NCBI GenBank assembly: GCA_002224055.1
Contig: AZLU01000065.1
Span: 1 to 60,707, forward strand
Direction of reading: 5' to 3'
Length of the DNA: 60,707 nucleotides
DNA from: Pezizomycotina sp. ARF18
Taxonomy: Eukaryota; Ascomycota
How positions within the stretch are numbered: the first letter of the stretch is position 1; each line of letters begins with the position of its first letter. The notes beneath the pieces were generated by a model that was not told the origin of the DNA, searched no databases, and saw only the letters and a program-made list of their open reading frames with translations. The position numbers and the translations under genes are program-made. Positions 37,176 to 48,600 of this stretch are shown one piece after another.

Positions 37176-39265
37176 ATGTCGTTGAGGTCACCTACGTACG
37201 CGAACTATCCTCCGCCCATTTGTGCGCCCTTGGAGTCTGGGGCCACGGCTCAGGGCGCCGAGATCCCTTATCCCGAGTTGCCTCTCAAGAATCCGGCGCT
37301 TTCAGGTCTCCCCTTGAGGGTTGCTGCGAACCTGTAAGCACATCAAGCAGAACTGCCCCTACTATATGGGCTTGTATTTGGCTAACAATTCTATTAAAGT
37401 ATTGCCAATGTCGGCTTCCTGAAGAACTTCTTTTGGAAGAAGCCAACGTATGTAATTACCCTCAGATCCATATAGCTTCGGCTGCCTTTTTGTTCTCAAC
37501 TGACATCATTTCTTTGCGAAAATACCAGTTCGGCACGCTCAGGTTTACTAAAGGGCTCGATGCGTACAACCCAGATTTGACCCCACCGTAATTCCCTTCA
37601 ACGGCCCCGTCACCGCAGCGGACGCCGATAGCCACAGCCTCGACCGTGGTGCCGACAAGTGCTTCTACACTTCTGCCGATTACGTCGATGCGTACATCGG
37701 CAAGAGGACCACGCCGACCGACGTCGCAAAGTACCTGTTGGAAATCATTAGGCAGCCGCCGCACGACGTTGCGTTCATCCAGGTGCTCCAGAGCTCGTTC
37801 TCGAAGCCGCAGCTGCTTCGACGAGGAGGTATGAGAATGGACAACCTCTGGGCCCCCTCGACGGCGTTCCGATCGCGGTCAAGGACGAATTTGATATTCA
37901 CGGGTACAGGAGGACCTACGGGTCTTCGAAGGTATTCGACTTGGGGAAAGGCCAGACGAGCTGGTGCATCAAGAAGCTGGAGGATGCCGGTGCTATCATG
38001 ATTGGCAAGACCAATATGCACGAGCTCGGACTTGGTACGTAGTTCTCTTCTCCTTCAAAATGACTAATGATGCTGAGAGGATGACTTTCGTAGATACAAC
38101 GAACAATAATCCTATTACTGGGACGCCGAGGAATCCTTACAACAAGAATTATTATACTGGTGGATCTTCAGGAGGAAGTGGATACGCGGTTGGATCTGGA
38201 CTCGTACCAATTGCGATCGGTGCGGACGGCGGTGGTTCCGTTAGGTGAGTTCTCTAAAAGCAATCTTCTGGGAACTACAATGCTAACATCTTCTAACAGG
38301 ATTCCTGCTACTTATTGCGGTGGTTACGGTATCAAACCGTCCATGGCAGGATCTCGGGCGATCCAACTACCAGCCTGACTGTTAGCGTAAGTAGAAACAC
38401 TCTTGATTTCGCATATCCAACGCTAATTCTCAAACCCCTAATTCATAGAACGGCGTCGCTGGCCCCTTGGCCTGCTCCTTACGACCTCTCTCTGGCCTAC
38501 CGTATAATGTCGGAACCTGACCCGGCGTGTGCTAGCAGCTTCTCGTTCCCGAGACTCTCCCTTCATTGGCGCCAAACGTCCCCGTCCCCGAGAAGGTCCT
38601 CGGAGTCTGGCGCCCCTGGTTCAACGACTGCACCCCGCCGTAAAGAAGCTCTGCAACGCCGCCCTCGACCGCCTCGCTTCGGCGCACGGGTACAAGGTCG
38701 TCGAACTGCCCGGAATCCGCACCTTTCGACCGCCCGCCTCGGCCACGCCCTCAGCATCATGAGCGACATCGCCGCCGCTACGGGAGGCTGCGAGGACGTA
38801 AGCTGGATGTCCGCCGCGAACAAGCTCCTCGTCTCCGTCGGCGCCACTACCTCCGCGGCGGACTTTATCGCGGCGCAGAAGGTCAGGGCGATGATGATGT
38901 CCCACTTTGCGAACGTCTGGAGCCAGTACCCGGAATGATCATCGTTACCCCGACCATGCCGGCTTCGGGAGCAAAGATCAAACCCGGTGACATCGGCGCC
39001 GGAGTCAGCGATGCGGATGCCAGCATTATCAGCATGCGTTTCGTCTTTATGGCAACTTCATCGGCACTCCCGCCATTACTGCGGGCGTGGGCTACGATGA
39101 CGAGACGAACCTGCAAATTAGCATGATGGGCATGGGTGAATGGGGCACGGAAGAGGAACTCCTTAGCTTCGCCAGGGACGTCGAGAACAGCCGTGAGCAC
39201 CCCAGAGGACGGGCGAGACTTGGGTCGATGTCCTCGGAGACGTGCAGAAGACCTCGGCGATATGA
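37176..39265 (+). CDS. Amidase (amidase signature family)
   Basis: Hydrolyses a C-N amide bond using the Ser-cisSer-Lys triad of the amidase signature fold; substrate unknown. The start MSLRSPTYANYPPP at 37176 follows an A-rich leader. The catalytic Lys is in GVPIAVKDEFDIHGYRRTYG, the bridging Ser in the GGSSGGSGYAVGSG loop, and the nucleophile in IGADGGGSVRIPA, so the triad is complete. Other family blocks are AGAIMIGKTNMHELGL, NPYNKNYYTGGSSGGS, GGYGIKPS, GVAGPLA, SHFANVW and VTPTMPASG. Exons: 37176-37333, 37400-37447, about 37530-38034, 38094-38244, 38300-38386 and 38449-39265, with good GT..AG ends; the third exon start is unsure. Frame switches sit at C runs 37581-37584 and 37853-37857 and in 38340-38700. 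The last codons read WVDVLGDVQKTSAI, stop at 39263-39265. No signal peptide, so probably intracellular. Length is about 580 residues, usual for fungal members. Confidence 0.87.
37334..37399 (+). other. First intron of the amidase gene
   Basis: GTAAGC donor, GCTAACAATT branch region, AAAG acceptor, 66 bases. Splicing restores RVAANLIANVGFLKN across the join in a single frame. Confidence 0.8.
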
Positions 39266-40276
39266 TTTACTTAAAAGAAAGATAAATATATCATATGTAC
39301 AACAGGTATAAAAGGTGGGTGAGTTGTTAACGATGGTTGATTCTTTTCGTCTTACTCTTTCTGTTTTATTACTTTACTGTATAACTTTATAACTTTTATA
39401 ACCTTTGGAGTATACAGGTGGATATTGTATACCGGTGGATGTTTGTCTCCTGTATTCTCTCTTTTCTTTAATGACTCCCTTTCTTCTATTTTTTTCTGTA
39501 TTTCTTTACAAATTACCCATTCGACACAACAAGGGATTTATTTCGATTATCGACAGACCCAGATTGCTTTTATTAATACATGGTTGTATACATGTAAGAT
39601 GCATGTATTTCCAGTGAACATTCTCACAAAATTGATGTATACTTTGTATTCAAGGAACTTCGCTATTCAGATCGTACGAGATTCTAGGAGTATAATCGAA
39701 AACCAGGGTCAAAACAGGCCTGCTTTATAATGTAATCTGTTTAACAGCTACTTTAATACACCTTTGTTTATACGCCTTCATTTATATAAAAATACACGAA
39801 GGTAATAATAATATAAATGAAATGATCTTTGGAAGACACAATGTTCGTTTGTCGATATTAAGGATCCGCTCGAGAGCTTTATAGAAATATAAAGCGAAAA
39901 ACAAATCGTGAGATATTAGTTAATGAAACAACTACCATGTAATAATTATATAGAGTTTGGCCTGGTACGCGACTTTTGTGGAATATTTTACGTGGTGGTG
40001 AGCTCCTGTTGAGCTCCATGGGTTCCACGGACGCGGGACGTTTAATAGGAACGGCAGATTCAGAGACAATTTTGCATGTGCGGCCATAAATCAAAATGTC
40101 TCGGAAACATGAAAAAGAGTGCAAAAAAAAAAAAAAAAAAAAAAACTTTAAATTATAGATTCAACATCTCTAAAAATAAAATAAAACAAGAATGAATATT
40201 ATCATTACACTAGCTCGCTGAACGCCTCATGTATTACATTAAAAGATTTTCATAGTATTTACAGTAATACAAATAT
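39266..40276. other. AT-rich convergent spacer, no gene
   Basis: Lies between the 3' ends of the amidase and the minus-strand hypothetical gene. It is AT-rich with an A run at 40123-40145. Nothing coding is supported. Confidence 0.55.
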
Positions 40277-40933
40277 TTATAAGAAGTTTATAAGAAAAAA
40301 AAAAATAATAGTAATAATTAATTCGATCACAACGCGCTGTGCCTCCTGTGGTCTTGCGCTCTTATCCTCCCCTGCGTCGCCGTCCGCGAGTGCCTGCTGC
40401 TGCTCGATCTCGACAGGCCACCACAGCCACGGAACCTGTTCTGCCGTGCTTTGCTCCGTCCCGGGAGGTAATTTTGGCAACGTAGCAGTGTTAACACCGG
40501 GAACGGACCCGCTCGAAACGCTCCGCTGACGTATATGGTTAAACTGTGAACTAACGGCCCGTTGTTGCGGGGCAGCCTGTGGTCTACGTTCCGCTGCTGG
40601 TAGTGGGAAGGCAAATTGTTGTTTATGCTTGCGTGGGAAGTGAGGTTTTCCGACGATAGCGACCTGGACCGCTGGCGGAGGTACTGCGAGGTGGATGAGG
40701 CGAGGTGAGGGGGTGGTGCGTGCTCGAACCGGAAGAGTTTGAATACGACAGGGCGTGGGAGTGTGAATTCGCGAGAAGTGAGGAGTCCGAGTCCGACTGG
40801 AGGAGGAAGATATTTTTGCGGTCGCGGTGGCAGCGGCTGCTGCTACGAGGACAATGGGAGGGCTATAGGAATTGGCGGCATTTTTTACCGACGAAAAACG
40901 GAGACCCAGATGAATTATAGAACTTGTTCGGTT
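40277..40933 (-). CDS. Pro/Gln-rich hypothetical protein, 3' exon
   Basis: An unbroken stop-to-stop frame of 218 codons whose first ATG is only at 40480, so a simple ATG-to-stop search hides most of it. The translation is low-complexity: Ala/Ser-rich at first, then Pro/Arg-rich, then a Gln-rich middle (RPQAAPQQRAVSSQFNH) and an acidic stretch with EQVPWLWWPVEIEQQQALAD. It ends in a run of Ile/Phe. The lack of an early ATG implies an upstream exon beyond 40933 joined by an intron, or a frame break. A neighbouring frame upstream (40500-40830) gives a Ser/His/Asn-rich reading (SYSNSSGSSTHHPLTSPHPP), equally typical of fungal proteins, so the true frame is open to question. No domain recognised. 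Confidence 0.4.
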   Translation of the reverse strand, partial: NRTSSIIHLGLRFSSVKNAANSYSPPIVLVAAAAATATAKISSSSSRTRTPHFSRIHTPTPCRIQTLPVRARTTPSPRLIHLAVPPPAVQVAIVGKPHFPRKHKQQFAFPLPAAERRPQAAPQQRAVSSQFNHIRQRSVSSGSVPGVNTATLPKLPPGTEQSTAEQVPWLWWPVEIEQQQALADGDAGEDKSARPQEAQRVVIELIITIIFFFLINFL

Positions 40934-41482
40934 TTAACGGTATACAAAAGAGTTCTTAAAGTCGGGTAATAGGATGAAGGACTCGAGATCTTCAATACCT
41001 TTTCACTGAATAAATAATGAATAATCAAGAGGAAACAACGAGCTGCGAGGATAGAGGGCTCTTGTTCCCTTTATATATTTTCTCAAATTAACCATTATAA
41101 ATTCAAATCATCGTCGAATCATTTAGTCAAAAAGAAATGACTATTCAATGTCAGACACTTCACCCATACAGGAGCTCTTCGTTCTTTGGATAACGGGATG
41201 AGGCTCCGTCTTGCAAGGGCTGGGAGGGTTATTCCCTTCTTGTTTGTTTTTTAGGCGTGTGTGTGGGGGGGGGGGGGGGGGTAAGCATGGCAGGTCAAAT
41301 AGGGCGGGTGGGTGCACAGGCCTTGCTTCCCGCGAAGTTAGAGGTGTCAGCAAATTGCATGACTGTTTAGTAATAACAGTACGAGGGAATCGATGTAAAA
41401 GAAATAGAAAACAACGATATATATATATAGATCCGCAGCTTAAACACTGCCTCCGCGGGTTGTAGTCATCCGCGGTCGTTCT

Positions 41483-41510
41483 GTAGACAGACTTTTGTAG
41501 ACAGACTTTT
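41483..41510. repeat. Perfect 14-base tandem duplication
   Basis: GTAGACAGACTTTT occurs twice in a row (41483-41496 and 41497-41510) with no mismatch. No coding context. Confidence 0.9.
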
Positions 41511-43241
41511 GAGTGACGGGAATATTGAAAAACAAGCATTCATTATCTGACCGGCAGCTAAAAAAAAGCTTGTGCGCTGTTCTTGGAAGTTTCCCAAGAC
41601 TCTTGGTGTCTTTCCTCTGTTCGTTGATACGCCGGGTGACATCCCCGAAGAAAGGCAACGAGGAAACGGCTTCTTGAGCCTCATGGGGGAAGAAAAAGAA
41701 GAAAGGCTCTTCAACCAATACTTACCTAGCTTTACCGAAGAGTATTGTCGAATCAAAAGTAGGTCCGCAGAAGTAGTGTTTTCTGTATCAATACCATCTT
41801 ATTCAATATTGAGACGGGCACCTTTTCGTTATCTTGCATCTATCGAAATAAAATCTGGTTAATTATTGCGAAAAAAAATTCTTCCCAATAGTTAATGAGC
41901 TGCCTAGTAAGATCGAGAGGAGGTCCATTTGGATTGAGCCTGTTGAATGCCTCTGCGAGTCGAGATTGGGTGAGATTGCGATAGAAGTTTGAGCCTCACG
42001 ATCCCTTTTAAGGCTTCGCGATCGGGTCGAAAACGGCGTGAGGAAGATGAGGAAGGCTGCCCCTTGCAGGATTGATAGCTAGAAGAGCGAACGTTGAGGT
42101 TGTGCTAGGCGCCAATTTGGAAAGGGTCGATAAAATTAGTTAGGGCAAGTGGGTAACCTCAGCCTGTCAAGGCTCGAAACTGGGTTCGATCACCCAACAC
42201 ACCTGTCGAGTGATCCCTTGGGTAATCTTCCTCATCTCTGGAACTGAAATGTGTAATTCAGAAGAGGGATCAAGGTTAAAGGCTCCGGATTCCAAGCTCA
42301 GCTATCGAAAAACCGCCTGTCTTCTTCCGGTTCCCGCATTGCGTGTTCCTGGAATAATAAAATCGAACGCCCCTGCTCAATATCGTTTTGTCAGGAACAC
42401 ATTTGTGCCAATTTATTCTAGACGTGTTCTGCCGGGACGTATTCAAAGTAGAAGGACGGGGTTATAAGAGATCCGTTCGTAAAAGGTAACCGGAAGGAAG
42501 TTGTGAGACAGCTGTGACATAAAATCCGAAAAAGTTGGTTTATTCCTTAAAACGTGAAAGCGGCCGGTTCCTCCCTGCTGACCAACATTTTCAGGGTCCC
42601 GAGGGAACGAAGCGATATCGATTACAATCTATCGCGACGCCGAAGGACTCCAATCCCTATCCGTGGTAAAATTCTTCCCAGTGTGAGGATGATAAACATT
42701 CTGCCTAGGAGACCGAAAAAAATCCGCAGTATCGCTGCTATATGTCCGCGAACTCAAGGTAATCTTTAGAGGTCTAAGCCTGCTTAGATCTGGACGGAGA
42801 CTAGAGTCTGCAAGGTACTCTCCAATCGTTGACTTTTCCGTAGATCTCGACCTTTTGTTTCCTCCGACTTCGCCATTGCGAAACGACTTTTCGGGCTAGA
42901 ATCAGCTACGTGAGTAGACAGACAGTTAACTGGTGATATTACCGTGTTCAATATATCTGAAGCACAATCAACGGAGAGAAAGGGAAATGAGGAAGAGGAT
43001 GATCGGAAAAAAGCAACAACGCACAGCAGGTGCCCGGATTACGGTACGGTACAACGGTACTTGTCACCTTGTCAAGCTTTGTTCGGGTTTTTGAAAGAAG
43101 TGGCGGTGCCATCCCATTCAATGCACTCGGACGAAGGCAGGCAGTACCCGAACACACACGCAACATAAGGGAACGGTACTTACTCTTTTTTTTTACTTAG
43201 CCTCCTTCGCACATCTTTGAATGTAATATTTAATAATATAT

Positions 43242-43299
43242 CCGTATATATATCGTATATATGTATATCGTATATATATAAAATATATATATATATATA
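43242..43299. repeat. AT-rich microsatellite
   Basis: Alternating TA units interrupted by CG steps (TATATCGTATATATG), then a pure AT run at about 43280-43299. Confidence 0.85.
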
Positions 43300-43432
43300 T
43301 AATTCTTTCATCACCCCATCCAGTCCCCTCTCTTTTTCCCTCTTCCCTAATCTTTCTCTCTTTTATTCTTTTTCAAAGCTCTTATCCAATAAGATACAGG
43401 GTTAACGAAAGGGGAAAATAAACAAGAGGCAG

Positions 43433-43473
<41 letters not shown>
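43433..43473. repeat. ACT trinucleotide microsatellite
   Basis: About 13 consecutive ACT/CTA units are seen directly. It is not in a supported coding region. Confidence 0.92.
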
Positions 43474-44054
43474 TAAGTATTCTCAACTCATCACCCCCCC
43501 CCCCCCAAACTAGGTATCCTACTACACATCTCGGCACGCTTTCCCGTCACAAGACTCGGTAAAAAAAAAAAAAGAAAAAAAAGCTATCACGGATGCTCGC
43601 TCGAATAATCAACCGACTCACACGATCCATTTCTCTTTAATCTACTTCGACAAGGAGGAACAGCGAATAAACCTTGCTTGGGATCTTTTTCATATATATA
43701 GACTGTTTAGATTCTCTTCTAACCGTTTACCGATCTATCGTGCGTTTTGGATTCACAAATACTCGACAAAATCTATCGACTCGATGGGCACCAAGGGTTA
43801 TAGAATCCTTGGAAGCTTGTAAAGTGGGAAAACATCGGACGACGACAGGGAGCTTAATCAAAAGGAACAAAAATTCATCAAAGAAGGAAATCATGACTAC
43901 GAGTACCATCGTTGCCGGGTATTACTGCTTTTCCTCCACCAGTGCTTAGAGTTTCATGTTCACGATCTCTCCTCAACTGAAATTTCAATATGCCAAGCTT
44001 TACTCTTTGCTCTAGTTCTTCTTTTTTTTAACGATTCACTAACTTGAATTCACG

Positions 44055-44813
44055 ATGCTTTCCCGCAGTATTGCCGTTATATTAATTCTTACCATCTTGG
44101 TATTATTCCTACGAGCTTTCCTACTCGCTCGCATGCGCAGGAGGTCGCTACAAGCTCAGAGGGACGCGCTCGCCAGGTCGGTCGCCGCTTCGGAGTCCGA
44201 AAGACGGCGGCGCGCAAGGCGAGCGAACAGGAGGGCAAACAGGAGCGAAAGCACCTTGGACCTCGAATCAGGACTTCAAAGGTAAGATTATTTTCTCAGT
44301 CTTTAGGTTTTTTTTTTTTTTTGTCTATCTTTTTTTTTCTTTCCCTCTACTTTCGGTTGTAAGGATCAACGCACCTGCATGATGCTAACTTTAGAAATCA
44401 TTTTTTTCTTTTCTCAACGCCCAGACCTGCAACCGCACACCTTGCCGACGGAGAAGACCTGCCGGCATACGAGCTTCCCCCGACCTACGAGTCCCTCAAG
44501 TTCCACTACCAGCCGAAGAACGCGTGGATGGCAGCAACAAAACGTCGAAATGTCGTCTTCCTCGACGGCACCGCCAGTCGTGCCGGTAGCAACAGCACCA
44601 GCGACGAGGGAGTCTTTGCCACCGCACTACCAGGAGGGGCACGAAGCGAGACCGTCGACGCCACGTCAACCTTCGCCACCGCCGCAATCCAATTCCGCCA
44701 ATAGCTCACCGTCTTCGCGTTCTATCCCACCATACCGTTCGCTACTTTCCCCGCATAAAAACTTTAAAAAAACCATCATACTATCTATGCACTCATTCAC
44801 CCAATATCTATGA
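44055..44813 (+). CDS. Single-pass membrane protein with PPxY motif (hypothetical)
   Basis: The start at 44055 gives a type of N-terminal anchor: MLSRSIAVILILTILVLFL is a strong TM segment, followed by a very basic stretch with SESERRRRARRANRRANRSE on the likely cytosolic side. Exon 1 ends at 44281, with a 143-base intron 44282-44424 (GTAAGA..CCAG). Exon 2 continues in phase with RPATAHLADGEDLPAYELPP, then TYES, giving the LPxY/PPTY motif that binds WW domains of Rsp5/Nedd4 ubiquitin ligases. In this frame the protein stops near 44703. Another frame across the same DNA reads SLPPHYQEGHEARPSTP and SPPPQSNSANSSPSSRSIPP and stops at 44813; it also looks coding, so one or two homopolymer breaks (near 44510-44545) may join the two. 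An Rsp5 membrane adaptor role is inferred from the TM-basic-PPxY layout; the family is not recognised. Confidence 0.55.
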
Positions 44814-45600
44814 ATTCTCTATAATTCCTTGTATTCAAGATAATGGCTCTCCCTCTCACCACCCCTCTCTTCTTTGTAAATACAATTCCTTTCACTCTCG
44901 CCAAACCTTTGCTCCTTTGTTATATACTATTGTTTTTGAGGTAGCATTCATAATGTGCTTTTTTCGTTTTTTCTAACTCTCTTTAAAATTCCTGTTTTTT
45001 CTTATGCATTCTGCGCATGGCAGAGTAGCTTCTTTTTTTTGTATAGGAAAGGTCTGGCGTTTAACTTGTTTAACTTTTTTGGTTATTACTTTTATCATTC
45101 AATTTTGGTGTTGTAGAGTGTGTATGATACGTCATTCACTTTGTAGGAGTTCAGGGTTATCTGCGACACGAAGGGTTATATTCCCTCATACTTGGGAACA
45201 ATTTGACTACAGGGTCATCAAAACAAGTTTTTTTTTCTCCCCCGACGAGATGTCATTCAGTTTTGGACCGGCATTCCACCAAGTTTACCAGGGTGAGCAG
45301 CTATCTTCTTTACTCGGCGATCGAGAATCGCTCATGGGTTTCTTATAATTCAAGAAGCAGAGGCAATATGAGAGCGAATGAATTAGGATTAAATTTGAGC
45401 TCGTTATCCGTCATTTGAGTAACACCAATTCAGTGGTATATTGCTTTACTCATGTACATGTCTATATTTATAAACTCTACTGCTCAAAGATAGAGAGAAA
45501 TGCTACAACGGTAATACCTTTATCGCTTGTATGTGATATAAAAAGCGCCTATGAAACAAAATACTGCAATATAAAGGGACATAAAATTCTGTGTAGAAAG
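44814..45600. other. Convergent spacer, no gene
   Basis: AT-rich sequence between the 3' ends of the PPxY protein gene and the tubulin cofactor gene. Several T runs are present; no coding signal. Confidence 0.55.
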
Positions 45601-48600
45601 CTAGAACGGTATCCCCGCCTCTCCGAGAGTCTTCTTGATACCCTCGACGACTTCTTTCAACTCTTTGGTCGGACTAGTCCAATTCGTATCGATGATAAGC
45701 ATTTCCGCATCCTCGCAGGTCCCGTCACCTGACAGCGTGAGGTAGAGCACGTCAGCGACCTCGGCACGCACCTTTGGGAACGGGTGCACGAGCATGCTGA
45801 CAAGCTTCTTGATCGTGGTATTCTTGACGCTGTCGACGGACGCTAAGCCCGCGTAAACTTTAACCGCCGATGAGAGCTTCGCCGTGTTTCCGGTCTTGTA
45901 GTGCGCTTTTGCGGTTAGGTTGTAAAGCTTTTGGAATCTATGAAACAATGAATTTCGTGGTTAGCGAATAATTATAATAAGCTCGAGTGTTTACGTTACG
46001 TACCTAAAGCGCCACCCTCCAGCCTTGAGAGTATTCCACTCTCGAACCAAGCCGCCAGAACCTCGAGCGCAGGCGCAATCACCCTGGCCTCGTTCCTTCG
46101 ATGCTTTTCTCCATGACGGTAATGAGGGTACCGAGAACATCACTCAAGGAAGCCATACCGTCTTCACCGGGGGAATCAGAGTAGGGCTCCAGAGAATCAA
46201 TAAACTTGATCATGGCCGCAGAGCTCGCGCGCAAGACGCTCTCGGAGCCCGCACCGGCGCTGGTGACGTAGCCGCGCATGAGCTCAACGCGAAAGGTGTG
46301 ATTTTTAACAGGCGCAGCATTTTGAGAAATATGCTCCGTATTCGCCCAGAGCGGAGAGTCAAGCGATGCCCTACAAAGCAAAAAGTTAGCTCTTATCAAA
46401 CAGGCCTTGCATTATGAAGCAACATACCCTTCAACGCATCGTAATCCCCTCCTTTCGTTTTCGGGAGGATCCCGAAGAGCGCTTCCGAGACTTGCTGACG
46501 AACTTTGTCCAGCTTTTCCACCGATAAGCGAACCAGCTTACATAGAATCTGGTGCTCGATCGTATCGGGCCATCTAAGGTCAGGTCCAAACAGCCGGCTT
46601 TGAACGCCTTAATAATTACGCCGACAGCTTCCAATCGTACCCAGGACCCAATATCGCCCCTCGAATCGACGCTGTAGTCGTCGAGTGACTTGGACAGGAG
46701 GGTGGTAATCACCGGGTGGTGCCTGTGATTTTTAGCTCCAAATAGAGAGTTTGATGAAATATCCCGTACTTACGCTGTGATACTACTATAGCCAACGATG
46801 AGAGCGCTATAACTCTCAGTTCCACCTTCCTATGATGAGCTACCGCGACAAGTCCGCGTACAATATCCTCCTGAACGTCGCTCCACCCCTTAACCTCATC
46901 GTTACCTTTATCTGCAGCGAGGTCGAAGACCTCTCCCAGCGTCTTCACGACGCCTTCGGTTGCGTGCTTACTCTCAAGCTTGCGCAGCCAGAAACGGATG
47001 ATCATGTTGCGGTCCTCCAGCGGCAGTATGCTGAGGTAGTCCCGCGCGGCCGCCGCTGCAGCTTCCAGGACAACCGGCTCCGTGCGATCCAGAGATACAT
47101 CGATGAGGGCAAATACGTCCGCTTCAGAGAAGGCGTCAAGAGCGGAAGCAGATAATTTGCTTTTTCAAGGTTGTCCGTCCGCGCTGAGACCTCGCATTGA
47201 GCTGCTACCAGCTGGCAGGCGGCCTCGCACGTGAGCTCCGGACGCAGTATCGGCGTCAAAAAATCACGAGATTTGACGCCTTTGAAAACGCCGCGGATCG
47301 CTAGCCTGACGGACCGGTTGTTTCATCGTTCAGGTTCGGGATGCGCAGGTTATTCTCGATCTTCTTCGAGTAGGATTCTTGGATACCGAGAAGCGATTCG
47401 CCGAGCGCCAGCCATCCGCCGTGGCGCACTTCGACGTCGCTACCACCACCAGCGCCAATTCTCTTGATGATATCGGTCAAAATAACTCCTGTTCGCGTTA
47501 CCCGTCTTCCAACCTAAAGACACCTTTACAAGTCCTCTCAACCCTTTCGCAGTGGCACGCCGCCCGTCGGCATCCTGCGAGGCGATCCGCGGAGACCGAA
47601 AAGCATCCCATCCACGATGGTGCTCAGGTAACACCCGCCACCAAGCTTGGCAGCTTTGCGAGCCACCTCGGACGTCGCGCGACTGCGCAAAGCCACAGCA
47701 GTATAGTCTACAGCTTGGATGAGGAAGATGCCGTCGTCTATCACGTCTGGATGGCGACCAACCATCTCCTGGAGGGCAGCAGAGGCCGCGCGCCTAATAT
47801 TCCCGGTCTGGTCGAGGCACGCAACCTTGACCAATTCTCTACCCAGCATCTGCGGTAGCGTGATAGACTGATCATGAGGCGGGTCAGGCTTCACGGAGAG
47901 CAAATCTTTCGTCGAGTAGTTCCTCGCCAAGCTCCAGGCAGCGTAACAGGCAGCGTCGCGCACGTTCCCGCCCAGGGAAAAAGTCGTCTTCCTCTGCTCG
48001 AAGGATAAGGTGGTGATTATCCAATCGACAATGTTCGGGAGCATCGCTGGGCTTGCAGACCTGAAGCGCAAGAAAGTGGCCAGCGTAAGCGTCAAGCCAT
48101 GCCACAGCGATGCAGACACTTGCGATGTATCTTTTTGAAGCCTCACTGCAGCTTCGAGTCCAGTTTTCGACCTGTTCGGATAAAACACGTTTACGTCGTA
48201 GAGGTCCACAACCGCAGTGAGCACCTGTTCTCTCTCGGCCGTCGGCAAGCTCAAAGAAAGCGAACTCAGCGCCTTTGACGCTGCATACCGCACCAAAGTA
48301 TCGTTGTCCCCGAGGGAATTTAGGAGAGAATCGATGATCTCTTCAACAATAGGAGGAATCTCCATATCGGGACTCGGAGGAAGGGCAGACCTAGCCGGCA
48401 GAAGGAGAAGGGCAACGCTGCATTGCAGCTTGCAGATAAGCTTGCGAACCTGTGAAGTATTCAGCTCGGCAGAGGCTTCCATGTTTGCGAGCTTACGGAC
48501 CGTGTCGCTGAATATGCGTTCGACGAGCTCCGGCGTCATTGCAGTTCTTTCCCCTGCGGACAGCGCCCCTACCAATACCGTAAGGGCCCCGCACAAGAGG

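Larger units (their letters stand above)
40934..44054. other. 3.1 kb spacer with microsatellites
   Basis: No supported gene. It holds a 14-base tandem duplication (41483-41510), a G run at 41268-41281, AT-rich repeats (43242-43299), an ACT triplet tract (43433-43473) and a C run at 43494-43506. The right end is the promoter side of the PPxY membrane protein gene. Confidence 0.5.

Noticed and set aside
37176-39265. Amidase as a pseudogene because of several frame changes
   Set aside because: The catalytic Ser-Ser-Lys motifs, splice sites and both ends are intact, and breaks coincide with C runs that also break unrelated genes in this window.
42140-42200. tRNA-like stretch with a T-arm-like hairpin (TGGGTTCGATCACCCA at 42181-42196) and an AGCC..GGCT stem before it
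   Set aside because: The T-loop and anticodon loop are each one base short, no matching acceptor stem can be built, and the 3' end does not pair with any upstream segment at tRNA distance.
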